Assembly: GCA_958296095.1 (NCBI GenBank)
Contig: OY282434.1
Coordinates: 1,456,001-1,520,000, forward strand
Source: an uncultured Oligoflexales bacterium
Lineage (GTDB): Bacteria; Bdellovibrionota_B; Oligoflexia; Oligoflexales; JAPPIL01
Direction: 5' to 3'
Length of the DNA: 64,000 nucleotides
This document shows, piece after piece, positions 1 to 8,414 of the stretch. Under the pieces are notes generated by a model, which made no database searches, was not told the DNA's origin, and worked only from the letters and a program-made list of their open reading frames with translations. The stretch's first letter is position 1; every line of letters begins with the position of its first letter. The translations under genes and the position numbers were made by a program.

Positions 1-19
1 GCAAGTGGGAGGTAAATCA

Positions 20-1885
20 GTGGCATTGAGTGTAGTAGTGGCGTGTGCGAGAATGAAAACTGAAGCGCATTTTTTGGTATTGTCCATGAAATTACTGCTA
101 AAGATAGCCTTGCCGCTGCCATTGATTTTTGCGCTGTACTACCTGCTGTTGCAGGTCGAGCCCGTCGCAGCTGAAGAGATTGTGCTGGCACGAGATCGCT
201 TGTCGCTTGCCAGTGAGGTTTACGATCGGCACGGCATCAAGATTGGCGAATTTGCCCGGCAAAAAAGATACTTTGTGCCGTTGCAGGCCTTGCCGCGTTA
301 TCTGGTCGAGGCCTTCTTGAGCGCGGAGGATCGGGGATTTTTTGCGCATCGGGGCATCGATTATTTTGCCACCTTGCGTGCCTTGTGGACTAACCTCGTG
401 GCGCGGCGTATCAGGCAAGGTGGTAGCACGATTACACAGCAGTTGGCACGTATGCTATTTCTCGATCGCCAGAAGACGTGGCTACGCAAAAGTCGGGAGG
501 CACAGATTGCCGCGGTATTGGAAAAAAAATACTCAAAAACAAAAATTCTTGAATACTATTTGAACAACGTTTATCTCGGCAACGGCGCTTACGGAGTTGA
601 AGCTGCCAGCCGCATTTACTTTCGCAAATCAAGTCGGGAGTTGAATCTTTCCGAAGCGGCACTGCTGGCAGCATTGCCTAAAGCACCGAGCGCCTTGGCA
701 CCACATCGCAATTATCCCGCGGCGTGGCAACGCAGTCGGCTCGTCTTACAGCGCTTGCTGGCAGACAATATCATCTCACCGCAACACTATGAGACGGTGC
801 GGGCTGCCGCAGTCAAGGTCTATCCACATGCGCCGCGCTTTGCCAGGCACGCGCCCTATTTCAACGCCGAAGTGCGCAAGGTACTGCAGCGCAGATTTAG
901 CATGCAGGCCCTTAACCACCGTGGTTATCAAATTCACACAGCCCTCGACAGTAAGTTGCAACGCCGCACCGCAGCTCGGTTTCGCCAACAAGTTGCAGCT
1001 CTGCGACACCAGCAGGGTAAGGAATTGCAAGCGGCTTTTTTTGTTCTGCAGGCCCGTGATGGTGATGTGCTGGCCGTGCAGGGCGGGTCAGCCTATCGGG
1101 TAACGCAGTTTAATCGTGCCTTGCAAACTCGGCGACGTGCACAACGCTTACTGCTGCCCTTTATTCTTGCCGCGCTCAGCCGCGGGGCGGCACACCATGG
1201 TATCAACGACATCAATCCCGTGTTTGCAACCCTGTATAGTGCCATCTTGCAGCCGCAGCAGGTCGATATGTCTGCTTTGCTGAGGCAGGCAGGCGCAGGT
1301 TCGGTGCATAAGATGCTCGCGCCTTTTGGTATCGAGCTTAACCCTGCCGTGCCTGCGCTTAATTTTACTTTAGAGCAGATGACCGCGGCGTTTGCAGCCT
1401 TTGCCAATCATGGCTATCAGGTTAAACCGCGCTATGTTTTGCGCATCGATGCAAGTGATGGCAAGAACTTATTTGCCACGGCATCGGCACGTGTGGCACG
1501 GGTATTTTCTACTGACGCGGCCTTCATCGTCGGTGAAGTGCTGCGCGTCTTTGCCCCGCGTTATGGCAATAAGCTGCGCGGCTATGCGGCGAGCAGCAAT
1601 GACCAGCACAATGCTTGGGCACTCGGCTACAACACGCGCCTCAGTGCTGGCATTTGGTTGGGTGCAGAGTACGGTCGCACGCGTTTAGCCGCGGGACAGC
1701 AGCAGGCTAGCCAGTTGTTCGCCAGCCTTTTCCACGACATTGCTGTTGATAAAACTTCCGCCCGCGCTCGCCAAGATTCTTCGCCGCGTGCTCGCCCTAC
1801 GGCGCGCAGGGACGTTGCCTTTGTCAGTTTGAAAGTGCGTGATCAGCAGCAGGAACGCTACGTCTCACTGCCCGTACCGCTGTGA
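20..1885 (+). CDS. Class A penicillin-binding protein-like; GT51 glycosyltransferase with degenerate transpeptidase
   Basis: Membrane-anchored peptidoglycan glycosyltransferase that should polymerise lipid II in the periplasm. After an N-terminal membrane segment the GT51 domain is well kept: EDRGFFAHRGID (catalytic Glu), GGSTITQQLAR and the KILEYYLNNVYLGNGAYG block. The downstream domain still aligns with PBP1A transpeptidases (NRALQTRRRAQ...PFILAAL, AAFAAFANHGY, NDQHNAWALGY), but SxxK is replaced by R-L-L-L, no SxN is visible and KTG(T/S) reads GYAASS. It is therefore predicted to be glycosyltransferase-only. I chose GTG at 20 because GGGAGG lies seven bases upstream; in-frame ATGs at 53 and 88 are alternatives. 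It may be truncated at its 5' end by the window edge. Family assignment is sure; loss of transpeptidase activity is inferred from motifs. Confidence 0.9.
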   Translation: MALSVVVACARMKTEAHFLVLSMKLLLKIALPLPLIFALYYLLLQVEPVAAEEIVLARDRLSLASEVYDRHGIKIGEFARQKRYFVPLQALPRYLVEAFLSAEDRGFFAHRGIDYFATLRALWTNLVARRIRQGGSTITQQLARMLFLDRQKTWLRKSREAQIAAVLEKKYSKTKILEYYLNNVYLGNGAYGVEAASRIYFRKSSRELNLSEAALLAALPKAPSALAPHRNYPAAWQRSRLVLQRLLADNIISPQHYETVRAAAVKVYPHAPRFARHAPYFNAEVRKVLQRRFSMQALNHRGYQIHTALDSKLQRRTAARFRQQVAALRHQQGKELQAAFFVLQARDGDVLAVQGGSAYRVTQFNRALQTRRRAQRLLLPFILAALSRGAAHHGINDINPVFATLYSAILQPQQVDMSALLRQAGAGSVHKMLAPFGIELNPAVPALNFTLEQMTAAFAAFANHGYQVKPRYVLRIDASDGKNLFATASARVARVFSTDAAFIVGEVLRVFAPRYGNKLRGYAASSNDQHNAWALGYNTRLSAGIWLGAEYGRTRLAAGQQQASQLFASLFHDIAVDKTSARARQDSSPRARPTARRDVAFVSLKVRDQQQERYVSLPVPL

Positions 1886-1998
1886 TCCTGAATTCAGCAT
1901 GAAATTCTATGTCAACTTGCCCGCAAGAAAACCTTATCCTAGCAGACTACGAAGGCCCCACTCAGATTTCTCCTGTCCACAAGATTCGGGAGTAACTG

Positions 1999-2535
1999 GT
2001 TTTTTACCCCAGTAAATTTGCTCGCCCTCGTCTCTGGCGGGGAGGCACACCCGCAGGCATCGTTCTCTATGGTTTAGTCAATTTCTGGCAGGCAACCGAG
2101 GACGATGTTGCTCAAATTATCGAGAAAAGTCGGGAAATTAAAGACACCAGACATCGGTATATCATTGACAGTCTCATTGATTATTACGAAAATACCGATA
2201 AGAAGCTTGGTTGGCAGGCCTTCGATCGCATCGAGCGAGAACGCTGGCCTGAATTGCCAGAAGAGGAGTTACTAATGCCAGATATATTACTAGGTTATGA
2301 AAGAGTAGGCGCGGAAAACTTCGCCCGCGGGCGGGTTGAGGGGGTTGTCGAAGGACGGGTTGAGGGACGCGAAGAAGGCATCTCTGTCGGGCGCGAAGAA
2401 GGCATCTCTGTCGGGCGGGAGAACCTCATCCTAAATATGCTGAAGTCGGGCAAGTTGAACGACACGATGATCCGTGAGGTTACTGGTATCTCGAAAAAAG
2501 AATTGGCAACTCTGAAAAGAAAATTGAAAAATTAG
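1999..2535 (+). pseudogene. 5'-truncated Rpn-family (PD-(D/E)XK) transposase/nuclease remnant
   Basis: Near-identical at DNA level to the last half of the intact genes at 7132-8094 and 8415-9413, beginning abruptly at a codon for Val in the VFYPSKFARPRLW block with a TAA codon two codons upstream. The catalytic N-terminal half is missing. It keeps the variable Glu/Gly/Arg repeat (EGREEGISVGRE type) and the C-terminal helix-turn-helix-like tail ISKKELATLKRK. An internal ATG at 2275 could start a short peptide but nothing suggests function. The repeat-length variant matches the 8415 copy rather than the 7132 copy. Confidence 0.85.
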
Positions 2536-2640
2536 CTAGATACCAGCCGAAGAGAATCGGCAGTGACAGGAGCTTTACCGCTCTCACGCAATTTCGCTAA
2601 TAGCTCGTTCCAACTGGGCATCAGCAACAATCTTTAAAAT

Positions 2641-2850
2641 TCAATCGCTTGACCTGTCTGTAAACTTCAACCCGTTAGGAGGGAAGGGGAGAGGGTTGTA
2701 TTCCTCAAGCCGACGAGGGTTTTGTTTTATTTCATCAACCTGGTAGCGAAAGCCAAAGAGGGAAAAATCGTCGCAAATTTCTTGCACCTTTTCACGCGGA
2801 ACAGCGACCTTCCTGCGGACGGTGCTCGGTGATTTTCTATCCTCTGCCAT
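2641..2850 (-). CDS. Small hypothetical protein, 69 aa
   Basis: Unrecognised small basic protein beginning MAEDRKSPSTVRRK with an ATG preceded by a GGGGGG purine run, a plausible ribosome binding site. It has one short stretch of mixed hydrophobic residues (ICDDFSLFGFRYQV) and no signal peptide. It lies just downstream of the truncated Rpn gene on the other strand, in a decayed region, so it may itself be a fragment of a longer gene. A different frame continues past its stop as MPSWNELLAKLRESGK, which might mean a frameshifted ancestor. Confidence 0.35.
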   Translation of the reverse strand: MAEDRKSPSTVRRKVAVPREKVQEICDDFSLFGFRYQVDEIKQNPRRLEEYNPLPFPPNGLKFTDRSSD

Positions 2851-3062
2851 GAAACCCCCCAATGCTAATCACCTCGCCTACGTCACCAGTATCGGTAAAA
2901 ACCGAATAAATCTCAAAGGAGAAAATATAACATGTTGAAATAACAAGATATTTTACCATACCTTTGTCCTGCATTACCTTAACGCATCGTTAGGTGAGTT
3001 CCTACTGACTACACGTAGTCAAGAGCCAGTATCGATAACCCTGCCCGTCAGTGGCGTGGCGG

Positions 3063-3173
3063 ATGCACTGTAGTGACCCCCACGAGAGACTGCATTCCTC
3101 GCTAGGGTATGAGTCTCCACAGGAGTTTTTGGATCGTTACCATACGGGAAACACGTTGGATTTAAGCGGCTAA
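3063..3173 (+). pseudogene. 3' remnant of an IS3-family OrfB transposase
   Basis: The frame ending at TAA 3171-3173 reads ERLHSSLGYESPQEFLDRYH, the conserved C-terminal signature of DDE integrase transposases of the IS3 group (RxHSSLGYxSPxEF). No upstream catalytic domain is visible. The terminal 60-odd bases (to about 3200, including GTACCAATAG) recur at about 8238-8312, so both are remnants of the right end of the same insertion sequence. The stretch 2851-3062 shows no other gene. Confidence 0.7.
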
Positions 3174-3205
3174 GTGTACCAATAGAGGGAATAGCCCCAG
3201 ATGAG

Positions 3206-3874
3206 TCAGTTGATCTTCACCGAGAATTCTTTGACGTTGTAGTCACCCGTTTTGGTATTGATCACGATAATCTTGCCTTCGCAGGTAGACACAGGGCCTT
3301 TTGCATCCACCTTGAAGTTGCTGCCGCTTACTGCCGCGCGGCGCAGTTCACAGGTTGAGTTTTTCTTTTTTAGCATGCTTACCTGGTGGTAGTCGTTTTT
3401 TGAGGGTCTAACTGTGACACTACCAATGTTGACGAACGCATTTCGTGCTCCTTGCACGGTGGTCTTGCCGTTCCAGGCAATCCTGATGCTGCTGTCTAGC
3501 TTGCCTTGACCAGCGATGCTAGTTGCCGCCTTGCACTCGTTGTTCTCCCAACTCAAGGTCTTGCTCAATTCTTTACCGATAGTATCGCAGTCGCTTTGGC
3601 TGGCAGGCACTTGGCAGGCTTGTGAACCTGCCACCATCCCTAGCTCTTTGGCGCAGAAGGCAATGGTGGGCACAATACATACCCCGCGCACGCTATCGTA
3701 GTCTTTCCTTTGGGTTTTGCAATGTGCCACACTACCCGTGGATTCTTCCTCTTTTTTATTCTTGGTCACACAGGGGCTGATTGCAAGCGCGCTGCAAACA
3801 GAATCGGGCTTGACCGTCGGTCTTTCACCACAGGCAACGAGTATGCCACCGAGCAACACCAGGAGGAACTTCAT
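3206..3874 (-). CDS. Predicted lipoprotein, Cys-rich, unknown function
   Basis: Begins MKFLLVLLGGILVACG, a lipoprotein signal peptide with lipobox LVAC (Cys15), so it should be lipid-anchored in the envelope. The start ATG at 3872-3874 is supported by AAGGAG ten bases upstream; the longer in-frame extension lacks this. The mature part (about 208 aa) contains roughly a dozen cysteines spread over its length, suggesting disulphides, and a beta-rich C-terminal half. No family recognised. It is divergent from the barrel-like gene at 4065 and shares an AT-rich intergenic region with it. Confidence 0.7.
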   Translation of the reverse strand: MKFLLVLLGGILVACGERPTVKPDSVCSALAISPCVTKNKKEEESTGSVAHCKTQRKDYDSVRGVCIVPTIAFCAKELGMVAGSQACQVPASQSDCDTIGKELSKTLSWENNECKAATSIAGQGKLDSSIRIAWNGKTTVQGARNAFVNIGSVTVRPSKNDYHQVSMLKKKNSTCELRRAAVSGSNFKVDAKGPVSTCEGKIIVINTKTGDYNVKEFSVKIN

Positions 3875-4064
3875 GGGGCTGTTTCTCCTTGCCACATTCT
3901 CTATATCACCACCACCCTCGCCCTCCCCCATCGGTATAATTATGTTTGGTCTTCAGCAGAAAATAATTTTTTTATTAAAGCCTTGCATACTTCCTGCCGC
4001 AGTTTTCTAACGTTTTGCCAAAAAACGCCGATCATGGGATTGTTTACTCAGCCGGGAGATGGCC

Positions 4065-4979
4065 ATGACACAGTTGCGGTTTTGCTGGTGGATGGTAGTG
4101 GGGCTGGTTTTGCTGGGTATTCCGCACCACAGTTCCGCTGAACAAAATCAACCACCCGCAGTGGTGCAAGGAGATGCTCAAGGTAAAGTGACGCGAGATG
4201 CGAAAAACTCCGGTAATGCTCGCAATCAACCACCTGCAGTGGTGCAAGAAGATGCCAAAGGCAAAGTGGCGCGAGATGTGAAAAACTCCGGTAATGCTCG
4301 CAACCCGCTGCATCCTTTTACCTTGCGCTTGCTCTACACACCGAGTTACCGTTTTCTCCACCGGCGAATGCAAGACATACTGGCAGAAGTCAAAATGCGA
4401 ACCAATGTCACCATGGAGATCGCACAATTTTTTCCTGTTGCCGCGGGTCTTGAGGTGGAATTTGCCTTTAGCGAGCTGGTATCACTGGCAGTAGGGGGGA
4501 ATTTCTCCTGGCATGATGAGCTCATTACCTGGGATGCGTTAGGGCCATTAGAAGCATTGGTACCAACTCCCGATTACGATTACCGCGAATTTGTGGGGTG
4601 GTTGTCGCTTTATTTCAATGTAGCCAATTATTTTAACTTAGGAATGGGAGTAGGGTTAACCCAAGTAGCTTTGGAAGTACTTCAGCATGGTGGTAGCGAG
4701 AAAGATAAACGATACGGAGGCAAATCTGAACTTAGCTGGAAGGAAATGTCGGGGCATCTCGCCTTACGCCGGGATTTTTTCTGGTCACGGTGGGGGGTGG
4801 GGATAGGCTTAAACGCTAGCCTGCCTCTTATAGATACGTTTGATAGACATGCAGAGCATGAGAAACATGTTTGGCAAGATGGTGAGCCCTCAACGGTAGA
4901 GACAGACGACAGTAAAGTTGATGATGATATAGACATGTATTCGCTGGTGTTGATGCCGATGTTCTATGTGGCCTTTTAA
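4065..4979 (+). CDS. Exported protein with tandem repeat and beta-barrel-like body
   Basis: An N-terminal signal peptide (hydrophobic MVVGLVLLG, cleavage near SSA-E) is followed by two consecutive 26-residue repeats (QPPAVVQ.DA.GKV.RD..) and then an aromatic, amphipathic, beta-rich body that ends in Phe (MPMFYVAF), a pattern typical of outer-membrane barrels. The repeat is a 78-bp DNA tandem duplication at about 4146-4301. I chose ATG 4065 because GGGAG lies six bases upstream; ATG 4059 is two codons earlier. Function unknown; an outer-membrane location is inferred from the terminal Phe and strand pattern only. Confidence 0.65.
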   Translation: MTQLRFCWWMVVGLVLLGIPHHSSAEQNQPPAVVQGDAQGKVTRDAKNSGNARNQPPAVVQEDAKGKVARDVKNSGNARNPLHPFTLRLLYTPSYRFLHRRMQDILAEVKMRTNVTMEIAQFFPVAAGLEVEFAFSELVSLAVGGNFSWHDELITWDALGPLEALVPTPDYDYREFVGWLSLYFNVANYFNLGMGVGLTQVALEVLQHGGSEKDKRYGGKSELSWKEMSGHLALRRDFFWSRWGVGIGLNASLPLIDTFDRHAEHEKHVWQDGEPSTVETDDSKVDDDIDMYSLVLMPMFYVAF

Positions 4980-5074
4980 AGAAATATGCCGCAACGCCTC
5001 TAGTGGGTCAAGTTTTGGCCGCGATTGCCGACAATATACGCACAGACGGACGCTGAAGGGCAGTGAGGAGGAGC
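4978..5074 (+). repeat. 97-bp duplicated leader element, copy A
   Basis: Almost identical to 12308-12404 (about five differences). It contains CTCTAGTGGGTCAAG and ends in GAGGAGGAGC, a strong Shine-Dalgarno. Copy B sits directly in front of the gene at 12408, so this looks like a duplicated promoter/5'-UTR. Copy A directly follows the stop of the gene at 4065 and precedes only a 38-codon frame. Confidence 0.7.
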
Positions 5075-5191
5075 ATGATTGGTGACCATGCCATACAACC
5101 CGTCCCAACATGCATCTTCGGCAAGCTTTCATCTGTCGTTATCAGAGACATAATGAGCTGTGACTATTTCGACTTGTTGTCTTTGCTGTAG
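5075..5191 (+). CDS. Short open frame behind duplicated leader, 38 aa
   Basis: An ATG placed directly behind the GAGGAGGAG of leader copy A opens a 38-codon frame (MIGDHAIQPVPTCIF...). It overlaps the 3' end of the oppositely oriented transposase fragment by 28 bases. There is no recognisable domain or membrane segment. It may simply be whatever sequence followed the leader after a duplication; low confidence that it encodes a functional peptide. Confidence 0.25.
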   Translation: MIGDHAIQPVPTCIFGKLSSVVIRDIMSCDYFDLLSLL

Positions 5192-5460
5192 TCCGGTTGA
5201 CGAAAGCTATCTTTGACGAAACTCTCGAAATATGCGGTAGTTATATCGATCAACAGGTGCTTAATTTCAGCATTGTGCCAACGCTTGCTCTCGGCAAAGA
5301 CAAGACGCATGACTTCGTCCTTGACCTCCAGTAACTTGTCCATCGCTTGATAATATTTGTGCGGCGGAAAATCGATGTCATAGTCGTTGGCAAGTTTTTT
5401 CGCAATCTTCACCTTGCCGCCATCCTTCGGAGCAACCCGAACCGACTGAACGATGTGCAA
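5164..5460 (-). pseudogene. N-terminal fragment of an IS1634-like (IS4 superfamily) transposase
   Basis: The 98-codon frame shows the order seen in IS1634-type transposases: a basic N-terminus with GGKVKIAKKLANDYDIDFP, then YYQAMDKLLE, and finally LLIDITTAYFES followed by SFRQPDYSKDNK, corresponding to the D-(V/I)TT-x-YFES and GYSKD(G/H)K motifs around the first catalytic Asp. The protein then stops; the rest of the DDE domain (usually 400-500 aa in total) is absent. The start shown is TTG and the true 5' end is unclear. Identification rests on remembered family motifs. Confidence 0.6.
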
Positions 5461-5530
5461 CGTCTGTGACTCGCCTCAGCCTCGATGTGCATGGCGGGCT
5501 ACCTAGCACTATGGCTAGGAAAAAGCTAGC

Positions 5531-5674
5531 CCTATCTATATAAAGATGTAGCCCTACGTGCTAAGGTCGGGATTAAAGCCCTTGACGGCCAGAAAAATTT
5601 GCAGGCTAGAATCTTGCTTGCCGATGCAGTTGGACTCGGCAAAACTATACAGGTAGGAGCGACTAATTCTTGAA
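5531..5674 (+). pseudogene. Remnant of a SNF2/DEAD-type helicase (Walker A region)
   Basis: A 47-codon open frame between stops reads ALDGQKNLQARILLADAVG then LGKTIQVG, the RxLLADxVGLGKTIxxG Walker A block of superfamily 2 SNF2-like helicases. There is no start codon context and the frame ends at TGA 5672-5674, so only the ATP-binding loop survives. Bases 5461-5530 hold only a short inverted repeat (CTAGCACTATGGCTAG area). Helicases with this motif occur in multi-gene defence systems such as DISARM; that link here is inference. Confidence 0.55.
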
Positions 5675-5775
5675 TGGTTGTGCTGACTAATGTACAGTGT
5701 CCACGTGTTCTTGTATTCCAAAATGGATAAATATTGATCGACGACAAAATCGGACTCGGTAAGCCCAAAATTGAG

Positions 5776-6981
5776 ATGAAGCCCGCAGCCAAGCGCAATC
5801 TGGCTGCCTCTCCACGTCGATTTGTTAGGTCTACGAGCGAAATGGCTCTCACGAGCTTGACTAAGGCGTTCCCGCCAGTGCCCCCTATGCAAGCAGGGAT
5901 GCGCAAACAAGTGCTGTTGGAGGCAGAAATTCGTAGGCAACGGCAACTGCAGGCAGCGATACCGAAAACGACACTTACAGCAATGAAATTCGCTGATATG
6001 CTTGAAGCAATTGCAGTATCAAGAGATATGCTTGAAGCAATGAAATTCGCTGAACAGCAGCCCCCCTTGCTCTCCGCATGGAAAGATCAACAAGTCTTGT
6101 GGAAGGGGCAAACCGCCTTACTGCAGGAATTCAGAATTATTGACATGCCTCATCTCTTTAGGTGGCCTCCTGACAGCGAGCCTGTCGCTATCGTTAGGTG
6201 TGTCGTTTATGGCCTACGAGACGACAAGGCAGTTGGAGATGGGCTAGAAAAAATAGTTGGAGACGACCTGCCCGCAGAACTACACAAGCAGCTTGGCATT
6301 AAGGTGCTGAAAACTAACAAGAACCTGCATCTTCATCTCGGCGATGAAAATGGCGAAATTGATCTTGCTGTCTACTGTGATGGTAATGTAATTTTCCTCG
6401 TTGAAGCCAAGAAAACTATTAATAAGAAAAAAATTATCCATTTTTTAAATAAAAATGCCCGTCTTTTTATTGAGAGCAAATACACACTCAGTAATGAGAA
6501 AATATTCGGATTAATTGCTTATGCTAACAGCCGCGGTGATGCTGTTTCTTTTGCCAAAAAACGGGATCTACTTGTTTGTATGATTGCCGAAAGCGACCTT
6601 GTATTGGCTGATCCTCCCAGCCTACAACAACTTTGTGATCTACGCTCTACTAATCTCGACAAGCCAAAGACACCACAGAAGCACCACAAGAAAAAACTCG
6701 ACAAGCCAGACACACCCCACGAATGGATCAACTGCCAAAAAAATAGAGATGGGACAGCACTCTCTTTCAAGGTTACAGCCCGTCCGACAAAGTCGTGTCG
6801 AAATTATCTGAAAAAATTTCTTGACAAATATGATGTCTGCCGTTGGCTCTCCCTCCCCTGCTCAATAGCTGAGGAAGTAGCAGGCGGTTACATCATACCT
6901 AATCTACTACAAGGTTTTGGGGCTGGCACACAGAAGGCGAATCAAGAAGAAGCTCCGCTCTTGCCAAGCCAGAGGCAATAG
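5776..6981 (+). CDS. Predicted PD-(D/E)XK nuclease with N-terminal helical region
   Basis: Hypothetical protein of about 400 aa. The middle contains GEIDLAVYCDGNVIFLVEAK, which fits a PD-(D/E)XK nuclease core (Asp, then Glu-x-Lys on the next strand), followed by a helix and strand typical of the fold. The N-terminal third is helical with an internal repeat (LEAMKFAE / MKFADMLEA). The C-terminal part is lysine-rich and unassigned. The 6410-6500 stretch is conspicuously AT-rich. The frame is open upstream to TTG 5734; I give ATG 5776, and ATG 5842 is also possible because no clear ribosome binding site decides. It lies in an island of decayed defence-like genes and may itself be a truncated gene. 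Confidence 0.5.
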   Translation: MKPAAKRNLAASPRRFVRSTSEMALTSLTKAFPPVPPMQAGMRKQVLLEAEIRRQRQLQAAIPKTTLTAMKFADMLEAIAVSRDMLEAMKFAEQQPPLLSAWKDQQVLWKGQTALLQEFRIIDMPHLFRWPPDSEPVAIVRCVVYGLRDDKAVGDGLEKIVGDDLPAELHKQLGIKVLKTNKNLHLHLGDENGEIDLAVYCDGNVIFLVEAKKTINKKKIIHFLNKNARLFIESKYTLSNEKIFGLIAYANSRGDAVSFAKKRDLLVCMIAESDLVLADPPSLQQLCDLRSTNLDKPKTPQKHHKKKLDKPDTPHEWINCQKNRDGTALSFKVTARPTKSCRNYLKKFLDKYDVCRWLSLPCSIAEEVAGGYIIPNLLQGFGAGTQKANQEEAPLLPSQRQ

Positions 6982-7131
6982 TGGGGACAGCCACAACCGA
7001 TAACCTAGAGCAATGCCAAGGTACCTCCCACGCCAGTGAAGGCGAGATGAGATGGTCGTGAATTTGCTCTTTGCCCCCACACACGCTAATATCTAACTGA
7101 TAAACACTTGCAATTTATCTCGGAGAAGCCG

Positions 7132-8094
7132 ATGCCGAAAAAATCCTCGCTCCACGATAAGGTTTTCAAACTCCTCAAGGATAAGGAATTGGCCGCGCAG
7201 GTTTTAACCGTGTTATTGCCACCAGAAATCAGCTCCCTGTTCGATTGGCAGACCTTGGATGTCACCGACACAGCCGCAGTTTTGGGGAACAAAAGCCTAT
7301 ATGCCGATTTTATTGTCAAGATCGCCTTGCTCGACGGTGAACAGGTGATGTTCTATATCATCTTGGAGCACAAGAGTTACGACGATCCCGATGCCATCGT
7401 GCAGATCATGAGTTATTATGCCGCGCTCTGCAAACGCACCAAGTGTGCTGTCGTGCCGATGATCCTGCTTTGCTGTGCTGACCCGAACGTCGTTATACAG
7501 GAGAGTTATCTGCGGTGGGCCTGGCGAAAACACGACACCTCTTCACCCGCTATGCAAAAACTGCTCAGCTGGTTGCCTGATTTTACGCTGAAGGTTTTTT
7601 ACCCCAGTAAATTTGCTCGCCCTCGTCTCTGGCGAGGAGGTACACCCGCAGGCATCGTTCTCTACGGTTTAGTCAATTTCTGGCAGGCAACTGAGGACGA
7701 TGTTGCTCAAATTATCGAGAAAAGTCGGGAAATTAAAGACACCAGACATCGGTATATCATTGACAGTCTCATTGATTATTACGAAAATGCCGATAAGAAG
7801 TTTGGTTGGCAGGCCTTCGATCGCATCGAGCGAGAACGCTGGCCCGAATTACCAGAAGAGGAGTTACTAATGCCAGATATATTACTAGGTTATGAAAGAA
7901 TAGGAGCGGAAAACTTCGCCCGCGGGGAGCAGGCGGGGGTTGTCAAGGGGCGCGAGGAAGGCATCTCTGTCGGGCGGGAGAACCTCATCCTAAATATGCT
8001 GAAGTCGGGCAAGTTGAACGACACGATGATCCGTGAGGTTACTGGCATCTCGAAAAAAGAATTGGCAACTTTGAAAAGAAAACTGAAAAATTAG
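7132..8094 (+). CDS. Rpn family recombination-promoting nuclease/putative transposase (copy 1)
   Basis: Rpn/YhgA-like protein (Transposase_31 family), a PD-(D/E)XK nuclease associated with RecA-independent gene transfer in E. coli relatives. The N-terminal nuclease domain shows YADFIVKI (Asp) and YIILEHKS (Glu-x-Lys) followed by IMSYYAAL. The C-terminal end has a short Gly/Arg/Glu repeat (EGISVGRE) and a small helix-turn-helix-like tail. ATG 7132 is chosen because GGAG lies seven bases upstream, rather than TTG 7108. It is almost identical over its whole length to the gene at 8415, including about 100 bp of upstream flank, indicating recent tandem duplication (offset about 1283 bp). Confidence 0.9.
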   Translation: MPKKSSLHDKVFKLLKDKELAAQVLTVLLPPEISSLFDWQTLDVTDTAAVLGNKSLYADFIVKIALLDGEQVMFYIILEHKSYDDPDAIVQIMSYYAALCKRTKCAVVPMILLCCADPNVVIQESYLRWAWRKHDTSSPAMQKLLSWLPDFTLKVFYPSKFARPRLWRGGTPAGIVLYGLVNFWQATEDDVAQIIEKSREIKDTRHRYIIDSLIDYYENADKKFGWQAFDRIERERWPELPEEELLMPDILLGYERIGAENFARGEQAGVVKGREEGISVGRENLILNMLKSGKLNDTMIREVTGISKKELATLKRKLKN

Positions 8095-8155
8095 CTAGAT
8101 ACCAGCCGCAGGGAGTGGAGAACGAATCTATGTTTCTCGATTGTCAGAATGTGGC

Positions 8156-8284
8156 AGACGACCATTGTGCCTGGAGGTAAGCGAGCATAAAATTGCTTTG
8201 TATCTCGATGGCTATGAATACCATACCAGCAGAAACTCCGCTGATCGTTACCATATGGGAAACACGTTGAATTTAACCGGATAA
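8156..8284 (+). pseudogene. Helicase-like fragment joined to an IS3 right-end remnant
   Basis: The open frame ending at TAA 8282-8284 contains HKIALYLDGYEYHT, which resembles the conserved xALYLDGxxYH segment found in large DEAD-box helicases of defence islands, and then changes into DRYHMGNTLNLTG, which matches the IS3 transposase C-terminus at 3129-3173. It therefore looks like an insertion-sequence end abutting a decayed helicase gene. The helicase assignment is from memory of the family and is tentative; the IS3 match is visible in the DNA. Confidence 0.4.
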
Positions 8285-8414
8285 TGTACCAATAGTGGGG
8301 GTAGCCACACTCACGCCAGTGAAGACGAGATGAGATGCTGACGAATTTGCTCTTTGCCCCCACACACGCTAATATCTAACTGATAAACACTTGCAATTTA
8401 TCTCGGAGAAACCG

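Noticed and set aside
8091..8363. 90-codon minus strand frame downstream of Rpn copy 1
   Set aside because: Covers the shared Rpn flank and the IS3 remnant; a similar tail appears after copy 2 only because the flank DNA is duplicated.
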